Shown here: positions 57,902 through 64,000 of the stretch, one piece after another
How positions within the stretch are numbered: the stretch's first letter is position 1
Layout: the number at the start of each line of letters is the position of its first letter
NCBI GenBank assembly: GCA_029891345.1
Contig: CM057002.1
Span: forward strand, 19,978,295-20,042,294
Direction: 5' to 3'
Length of the DNA stretch: 64,000 nucleotides
From: Dryococelus australis
Taxonomy: Eukaryota > Arthropoda > Insecta > Phasmatodea > Phasmatidae
Position numbers and translations under genes: made by a program
The notes under the pieces: generated by a model
What the model saw: only the letters and a program-made list of their open reading frames with translations
Database searches by the model: none
Told to the model about the DNA's origin: nothing

Positions 57902-60164
57902 ATTAAATTACAAAAACAAGTTGCACATAAAAGCCCATTTAATAACAGCATTCTTAAATAAAGCAAAATTTAATATACAAGCTGTTGGAAATGTGCTCTG
58001 TGAGCTTGGCAATGTGGCTGCTGGAACTGCAAGTGTTTTTGAATGTATATTGTGTTAAAAAGGTGAAATCTTTACCTACACTTTAAAATCAAAACAATTC
58101 AAGACAAAATACTTGGAAAATTGTAAAAAGAATTATGAGCATTCCAAATTGTGTCTATGTGAACACACGTGAACCTCATGGGTGATCACTCGATAGTAAA
58201 TTACATTTTAAAGCAAGGTTGCAAGGAGGGGATAACACTACCTCAGGCATGCATTAGACTATGCTTTAAGGGGTCACACGTAAACACAATAGGAAACAGG
58301 CAAGCCTCCGGTTACTCTTGGTAAACAGGTCTTTTGGACACTGAATGATTCACAGACTTGTTCATGCGTGAACGGCATGCTACACAAAACACACACCGGT
58401 GCACGTTGTGCAGTTGATGCAGTAGCGAGCAGTATCATTCTGCCCCCCCCCCCCCCCCCCCCCTGAGTGAAGCACAGAGCGAAGACGGCGTCACTACCTA
58501 CATCGCCTTGAGCGCTTGTACACTTTAGGCCTTGGACACACAAAATATTTCCAGCAAGACGGCGTCATTATGACACGGAACTATGCTTCTTATGTGTCTG
58601 CCAAATTTACTGGTGCATGCCACTGATAGGTACATTTTCAAAAGTGCTAAGTTGGTTGTGAACAAACTGTTCTTGAAACTGTCCAGTGATTTAACTTGAC
58701 TGTCAGTTACTACAACTTTCCTGCTTCTGCCTCTGTTGCATGTCATTTCAACTGCTTCACTCTTATTTTTGTTTAACTTGAATTTCACCCTCTTTCTCTC
58801 CAGACATCATCAGATCATTTGCATAATTTTGCCTTAATTTTTGTTAATATTTTCTCCATGTATTTTTAAACTGGACTGTATACTTCATTGCTTCACTCAA
58901 TTTTGTTTTGTAGAACTGTTTTATTTGCCATTTTTGAGGTTTCATGCACCTTCCATCTCTTTAATTTTTATTTTTCAACTTTCTTATGGGTCCTAAAATA
59001 AACAAAATTATTATAATGTGGCAGGTTTTGGCAGACTATTTGCTGTGAAATACAGCAGCAGTTTTAAATTGTGTAACTTCGTGTTCATCATTATGTTCAT
59101 TAAAATTCGTTGAACTCTTTTTATTCGTATTTTTTTTGCCAGTAATTTAATTAGGACCATCATACATAAAACTACCTTAAACTTGTACAGTATAACCCTG
59201 TTGCAACAATTTCTTCAGCGAGTCTGTAAAATAAAATGTTACATATGCAAGAAAACTTATAAACAAGTGTAAAGTTGTAGTTACACATCAAACAAAAAAC
59301 CATTCCAGTGTAATAATTTTATGTTTAAATATCCAGTCAGTAGTTATTTCAATATTTTTTATAGTTTACACTTGTGTAAAAATAATGCATGTAATACAAA
59401 TATTGAGAAAACTTAAAATATAAAACCATTTTCACAAAACATTCATAATTTTCATAGGTACACCAGTTTGAGTTTGAAAGGTCTGAAGGTGAACTTGAAG
59501 CAGTATTTTATTTCCTTTAACTTCTTCCGCATCTTCATCTGAATCATGTGTTGTAAAAAATACCACGAGTGATCCAAGTTCCAAAAGACATTTTCATAAT
59601 CAACTCGTGCAAATCTTCATATATGAATGTGCACAATCAGGTGCGTTCTAGAAGATTGCCTTATCCCCTGTTATAATTTTAGTTAGCTTCATCTCTTCAC
59701 CATTTCATTAAAATCATTGTACATAATATTAGAAGTATAACCTGTTTGGGGGCTAAAGCTTCGCTAGTTTGAAATTTTGTCCAAGAGAGAAACTGTATCC
59801 AAGTTATGGTCATGAACTGAACTTATGTTGTGTGCAGTAAATTAAAGTTATAAACAATATATTCAAGAAATGGAACCATTAAGCCTTTTGTGAAAATGGT
59901 GGGACCATGAAAAAATATTGCTAACATGCAGGAAAATGATGTATGTTATAACAGAGTTCTGTGTATAAAAAGGTGGATGCGTCTGTGGCTTGCCGTAGGT
60001 TTGTCTAAAACGTCACAGTTTGAAAGTAATTCCATAGTGACCTTAATTATGGACATTGTGTTTGTACAATTTGTTTGCAAGTGTATTGTCATTAGTGTGT
60101 GTTAATGTATGCTAAGAGCCATGCACGAAACCATTAAACAGTATTTTTCTGTTTTCCTTTGCAG
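57902..60164. other. Zinc-finger gene intron 2, right part
   Basis: Mostly AT-rich without genes. It contains a poly-C run of 21 (58443-58463) and a minus-strand LINE-like fragment (58525-58810). The acceptor CTTTGCAG at 60157-60164 precedes the finger exon. Confidence 0.65.
58525..58810 (-). mobile_element. Probable non-LTR reverse transcriptase fragment
   Basis: The minus frame 58788-58525 begins MKFKLNKNKSEAVEMTCNRG and continues RSRKVVVTDSQVKSLDSFK. It resembles the post-YADD segment of RTE/CR1-like LINE RTs (W--K-N-DKTKVM ... G--I-xVxxFKYLG). Short and without the catalytic box, so the call is tentative. Confidence 0.4.
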
Positions 60165-61073
60165 TGCCTGACCAATACTGCTATAGACTTACGTTGTCAA
60201 CCAGAACTTCGTGGGAGTAATGGTGGTTACTGGGAAGATGGCGGTAACAAAATCAAGAGTCTGTGCATGCCCAAGGATGGTAGAAAAAGACTTCAGGATG
60301 AGGAGTTCACACGTTCTCTTAAAAATATGTATAAGTGTGCAGGGTGTGGGAAATCTTTTATTAGGAAGTGTAACCTTGTGCAGCATGTTAAAGCCCATGA
60401 TGAGGATCACAGTCTAAGTTGCAAAATATGTGAGAAATCATTTACTAACAAAAAGTCTCTCATAGAGCACAACAGAACTCATACAGGGGAGCGGCCTTTC
60501 AGCTGCGAAATATGTTTCAGAACATTTGCCCAGAGAAGTGGTTTTCGTAAGCATATCAAAATTCATGCAGGGAACAATCCTCGTTGCAAAATATGTGGTA
60601 AATCATTCACATGTGTTCAAAGTTATGTTGAGCATTACAGGAGCCATACAGGGGAACGCCCTTTTAGCTGCGATGTATGTTCTAAAACCTTTTCTCGGAA
60701 AAATGTTTTCCGCATGCATGTCAAAACACATTCTACGGAGTATGCTTTCTGCTGTGAAGTATGTGGTAAACGGTTTACAACGAAAACCTACTTGGTTGTA
60801 CATACCAAAACTCATACAGGAGAGCTTTCTTTTGGGTGTGAACTGTGCGACAAGTCATTTACTAGCAAACAAAGGCTTCGTATGCATCAGAGATCTCATA
60901 CAGGTGAGCGTCCATTCTGCTGTAGTTTGTGTTGCAAATCTTTTACTCGAACAGATATTCTTCTTAGGCACATGAAATCTCACAGAGGAGAGAAATGTTT
61001 TGACTGTGATGTGTGCGGCAAATCTTTTATCCAGAAAAATAATCTTGTTTTGCACATGGGAACTCATATATGA
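60165..61073 (+). CDS. C2H2 zinc-finger protein gene, last exon with nine fingers
   Basis: The terminal exon starts after CTTTGCAG in phase 0 and runs 302 codons to TGA at 61071-61073. About 55 residues of polar linker (from CLTNTAIDLRC) precede nine consecutive C2H2 fingers. The finger cores start YKCAGCGKSF, LSCKICEKSF, FSCEICFRTF, PRCKICGKSF, FSCDVCSKTF, FCCEVCGKRF, FGCELCDKSF, FCCSLCCKSF and FDCDVCGKSF. Each has C-x2-C...H-x3-H, so all look zinc-competent. Classic THTGERPF-type linkers follow fingers 2, 4 and 7; others are variant. Multi-finger proteins of this kind are usually nuclear DNA-binding regulators; the target is unknown. With exons 1-2 the protein is about 371 residues. The downstream C2H2 frame is intact, which contrasts with the ruined mobile elements in its introns and suggests selection. 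Confidence 0.93.
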   Translation, partial: CLTNTAIDLRCQPELRGSNGGYWEDGGNKIKSLCMPKDGRKRLQDEEFTRSLKNMYKCAGCGKSFIRKCNLVQHVKAHDEDHSLSCKICEKSFTNKKSLIEHNRTHTGERPFSCEICFRTFAQRSGFRKHIKIHAGNNPRCKICGKSFTCVQSYVEHYRSHTGERPFSCDVCSKTFSRKNVFRMHVKTHSTEYAFCCEVCGKRFTTKTYLVVHTKTHTGELSFGCELCDKSFTSKQRLRMHQRSHTGERPFCCSLCCKSFTRTDILLRHMKSHRGEKCFDCDVCGKSFIQKNNLVLHMGTHI

Positions 61074-61706
61074 TGAAATTAATTTTGTCCTTTTGGTGCT
61101 ATATTGGAGTAAAATTGCATGCTAGAAGCAAATTATGTTATGTAAGATGAAAACTTACACTAAAGCATTGTACTTAAACTGAAAATTCTTTTATAGGTAG
61201 GGATGTGTACTAGTATAATTTAATTTGAAACACAATTTCAAGTCTCTTACTTTTGTACATAAAAGTCTTAAATGAAAGTTTTTATTTATCTGCAAAATAT
61301 GTGGTGTATTATTTTCGAGATTAATGTAGAAAATTTAACACCCATGCAGAATAGTACCTATTCATTTCCTTTGTGTGTGAACAAATCTGTTTTTTGAAAA
61401 GCAAAATTGAGTTGACGGTGCTTACAACTTTCACTAGATGTTGTACAGACATACAAACTGTCATAACCTACCTGCGCTACATTTAGCCAGATTTTTAGCA
61501 CTTTGCTAATGAGTCCTGAGGTGATGGACTTGGCAGGACAAGAAATATACTTGCTCTTTTGTAGTATGTGGTTCCGCCCTTCAAAGGACATAGTGTTTTT
61601 TGTTTGAAAGCATTATTGTGAAAAGTATTTGGGAGACACCTAAAATTATTTGGCATGTAAAAGGATATCCTTTCGCTCGGTTATTCCTGCACTCGACAGC
61701 ACCCTT

Positions 61707-61712
61707 AATAAA
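61707..61712 (+). terminator. Candidate polyadenylation signal of the zinc-finger gene
   Basis: AATAAA 634 bp after the stop codon, the first canonical hexamer I find downstream on this strand. Use is unproven. Confidence 0.4.
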
Positions 61713-61741
61713 CTGTAAACTGAGTATTGAATATGTAAAAT

Positions 61742-61839
61742 GAGTGGTTTAGTTGTTGCACTCACTGTTTATGGATGTTTACACAAGTGAGAGTGGTTTA
61801 GTTGTTGCACTCACTGTTTATGGATGTTTACACAAGTGA
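61742..61839 (+). repeat. Perfect or near-perfect 49-bp tandem duplication
   Basis: Two adjacent copies starting GAGTGGTTTAGTTGTTGCAC and ending TACACAAGTGA, at 61742 and 61791. The identity suggests a recent event. Confidence 0.92.
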
Positions 61840-62650
61840 ACCCAGTGGTCTTTTGGAATTCACATGATCTAATATTGTTTTCCCTGCGGATCTTTCTTTT
61901 TTTTCCTTCGGGCTCTATTTAGACATAGTTCAAGGTATGCTCTGAATTCCCTACAAATCTGAACTGTGTGTTGTGGGCTACAAGACCAGTCAGGTGCTTA
62001 ACAGTATCCTTAAACTTTGTTGTGGAGTGTGTGAAGTGCCTGTAGGAAAATTTTCCGTTCGTTTACGACCATGAATACCTGTATGGTTTGTCTAAGAAAA
62101 GATTTAGCATTCCTTAAACAAGGGAAAGGCACACTAACGTGTTACGTATAAAACCTCCAGTTGTTCTGATTATGAAAATATTTTTCTTCTCTTGGCAAAT
62201 GTCTCCAGGGGCTCCCTTGATATGAAAGTTAATGATAGAGCTGTTTGCATATACAATTGTAAGTGATATCATGAAGAAAATATGTATCTTTTGTCACGTC
62301 ACCAGCACCAATGGCACCTTTCTGTAAATTGACAGATGTGCGTTGGGTACCAGTGTAGAAGGTGCAGAGGAAGTTAATGCCACTAGAGCATACACTGGAA
62401 GGAAATGCTATCAAATTTATGAGAAATTTTGTAATGAAGTTTCAGCTTTGTTACAAGCACATCTGCACAATTCTTTAAATTTAAGTGTAAGTAAATTTAT
62501 TTTAAAAGTTTGTCAAAAACTTCAGAATTTACACAATATGTATTTAAGTCAATTGTTAATAAATCTATATAAATGTTAATTGTTTACTGCCTACCAATTA
62601 AATTCAAGATTTTATTAAGAATCTCATTAATGCCTGTTAAAAATATACAA

Positions 62651-62835
62651 AAGGACAGGAATTCAAGTACTCACAGTGTAGTACTTGTCGACAGGCGCAC
62701 ACACAAAGGATGACACATTTTCTACACAATCGCATAACTGCATGCATAATGTGTCATCCTTCTTTGTGTGTGTGTGTGCACGCGCGCGCACTTGTCGACA
62801 GGTACTACACTGTGAGTACTTGGATTTTTGTCCTT
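62651..62835. repeat. Long hairpin repeat (dispersed family copy 3)
   Basis: The left arm has AAGGACAGGAATTCAAGTAC, TCACAGTGTAGTACTTGTCGACAGG, CACACAAAGGATGACACATT. The right arm is its reverse complement with an expanded GT/GC tract. Arms of about 75 bp. The same blocks occur unfolded at 9594-9680, and the flank GATTGCAAGTAGGC (at 62857-62875, reverse complement) matches 3036-3190 and 9553. Confidence 0.85.
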
Positions 62836-63017
62836 CCATATATTTTTGGTAGCTTAGTGGCCTACTTGCAATCTCAACATTAATGCCTGTTAATTTGACA
62901 TACAGTAAAACCCCTATATAAAGAGCATGGAGCTAGTACCTACAGCAATGTTACATCATTCTCAGAAACTATTTAAAAATGCAGAATGTCTAATTTAGAG
63001 GTTACTAAAAATATGAC

Positions 63018-63762
63018 TGTTAAGGCCATATTACACAATACCACATTCTGTAAAAGCTTGTGCTAGGCCCATCCTAGCAACTGTCATGCTTGCTAGTACG
63101 GCACCCATCGTGGCATTTCCTGCCTTACTGCCGTATTCCATACCAGGTTTGGTAATAGGACATATCCTATTTTTCGTGGCAGGTTCCCATACCGGCTTTC
63201 ATAACTGGCCAATCACATCGCAGTTTGAGCGTATGGCACTCCCCGTGGCTACTACGTGAAACGAGTTGATGAGGAATTCAAGAGGATGCCTCCATATTGA
63301 TTATTCATTATCATCGGTGAGGTTGAATGAAATAGATTTAACATTCGACAAAGACAAATATTTTATTAGCGATGATAACTATTAAGTACTATTTAAAAGT
63401 GTTTCATATACTTGAAACATTACCTAAACTATGAAAATATAAATTTTGAGCAGTTATTTTTATATATCATATTAAACATGATCTGATTGTGTGAACTGGT
63501 GATAGTTTGGTAAAATCATGGTGCACATAATACTTTTGGGCGTGAGTTCGAAACACTGTCCGACACTATATATTTGGTTCGTATTTACTTTTTGAACCAC
63601 ACTCAGCACACCCATTGAGTGTGTCAATTGCTAGTATGTGAACTGTCGTGCAATAAGAATTTTCCATGGTGGCTCATATACCGGCTTGTGCACGAGGCTT
63701 TGTAGAAGCTTGTACAAGACCAAGTACAGCAGCAGGTATAGTTCAATATTGTCTTTAGCATG
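63018..63762. mobile_element. Possible MITE with imperfect TIRs
   Basis: The left end GTTAAGGCCATATTACACAATACC and the right end in reverse complement GCTAAAGACAATATTGAACTATACC share about 17 of 24 positions. Secondary shared words (ACAAGC/AAGCTTGT, CCGGTAT/ATACCGGC) lie further inside. No coding potential; low certainty. Confidence 0.4.
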
Positions 63763-64000
63763 TCGCAATAACATACGAGAAATTGTGCTGCTACCATAAG
63801 TTAGTATATCACAGCTGTAAAAAAAATAAATTTGACTGGAAGACATCTAAAGTGAGCGCCTGCTGTGTTAGACAGCACGTGTGACACAAACACGTGAATA
63901 GAAGTGGTGTTTTACGCTGTGCTTACTTCTCCCTGTGCACCCTCATCTGTGCATAACTTGCTAAATGCTGCGTGCATAGCAAGTGATATTTGATCATTTC
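63763..64000. other. Window end, nothing recognised
   Basis: AT-rich sequence without a supported gene or repeat. Confidence 0.6.

Larger units (their letters stand above)
61074..62650. other. 3' UTR and flank of the zinc-finger gene
   Basis: No further exon was recognised. A 49-bp tandem duplication lies at 61742-61839. Short frames at 61358-61591 and 62343-62579 have no domain. Confidence 0.6.

Noticed and set aside
60189-61067. Additional frames inside the zinc-finger exon on both strands
   Set aside because: Shadows of the nine-finger frame, which has periodic Cys and His codons.
1-64000. tRNA or rRNA genes
   Set aside because: I scanned for T-loop-like GGTTCGAAT words and for rRNA-like blocks and saw none that form a full gene; a tRNAscan-type search was not possible.

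Overview
This is an animal nuclear genome window, AT-rich and dense in transposable elements. It is most likely an insect with a large, repeat-rich genome. That is inferred from small phase-matched exons separated by multi-kilobase introns, from BEL/Pao and Ty3/gypsy LTR retrotransposons, LINE 3' ends and many MITEs, and from a C2H2 zinc-finger gene with an acidic 'KSEP'-type N-terminus. The species cannot be named. The positions of the repeats are more certain than their family names.

Two host genes are supported. On the minus strand, five exons between 22946 and 6718 join in a consistent reading frame and encode the first 262 residues of a CD2BP2 / U5 snRNP 52K-type protein (fly holn1 type). 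The C-terminal GYF domain was not found and probably lies beyond base 1. On the plus strand, three phase-0 exons (38650-38730, 47163-47288, 60165-61073) encode a roughly 371-residue protein with nine C2H2 zinc fingers. A further plausible minus-strand first exon (35601-35868) of unknown identity lies between them, and a partial inverted copy of it with its upstream DNA sits at 37715-37961.

Layout. 1-22792: CD2BP2-like gene, whose introns hold several MITE and dispersed-repeat families and a 47-bp hairpin-forming tandem array. 23063-27615: a decayed DNA transposon with terminal inverted repeats of about 0.65-0.7 kb around a transposase-like gene of a family I cannot place in a standard superfamily. 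28619-30950: a second, different, broken DDE-like gene. 31071-32426: a non-autonomous TIR element. 34545-35395: a LINE 3' end. 35590-38260: nested inverted duplications, a solo LTR and the start of the zinc-finger gene. 38731-47162 (zinc-finger intron 1): a decayed BEL/Pao element on the minus strand and a MITE. 47289-60164 (zinc-finger intron 2): a 31-bp tandem array, a gypsy element that lost protease and RT, a second LTR with a primer-binding site, an LTR-like block, a third LTR with a truncated gypsy gag-protease region, and a LINE fragment. 61074-64000: 3' flank with tandem and hairpin repeats and a MITE.

The two host genes show no functional link beyond adjacency. Every mobile-element coding region here carries stops or frameshifts, so none looks autonomous. 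The most unusual items are the two DDE-like genes and the inverted-duplicated first exon upstream of the zinc-finger gene.
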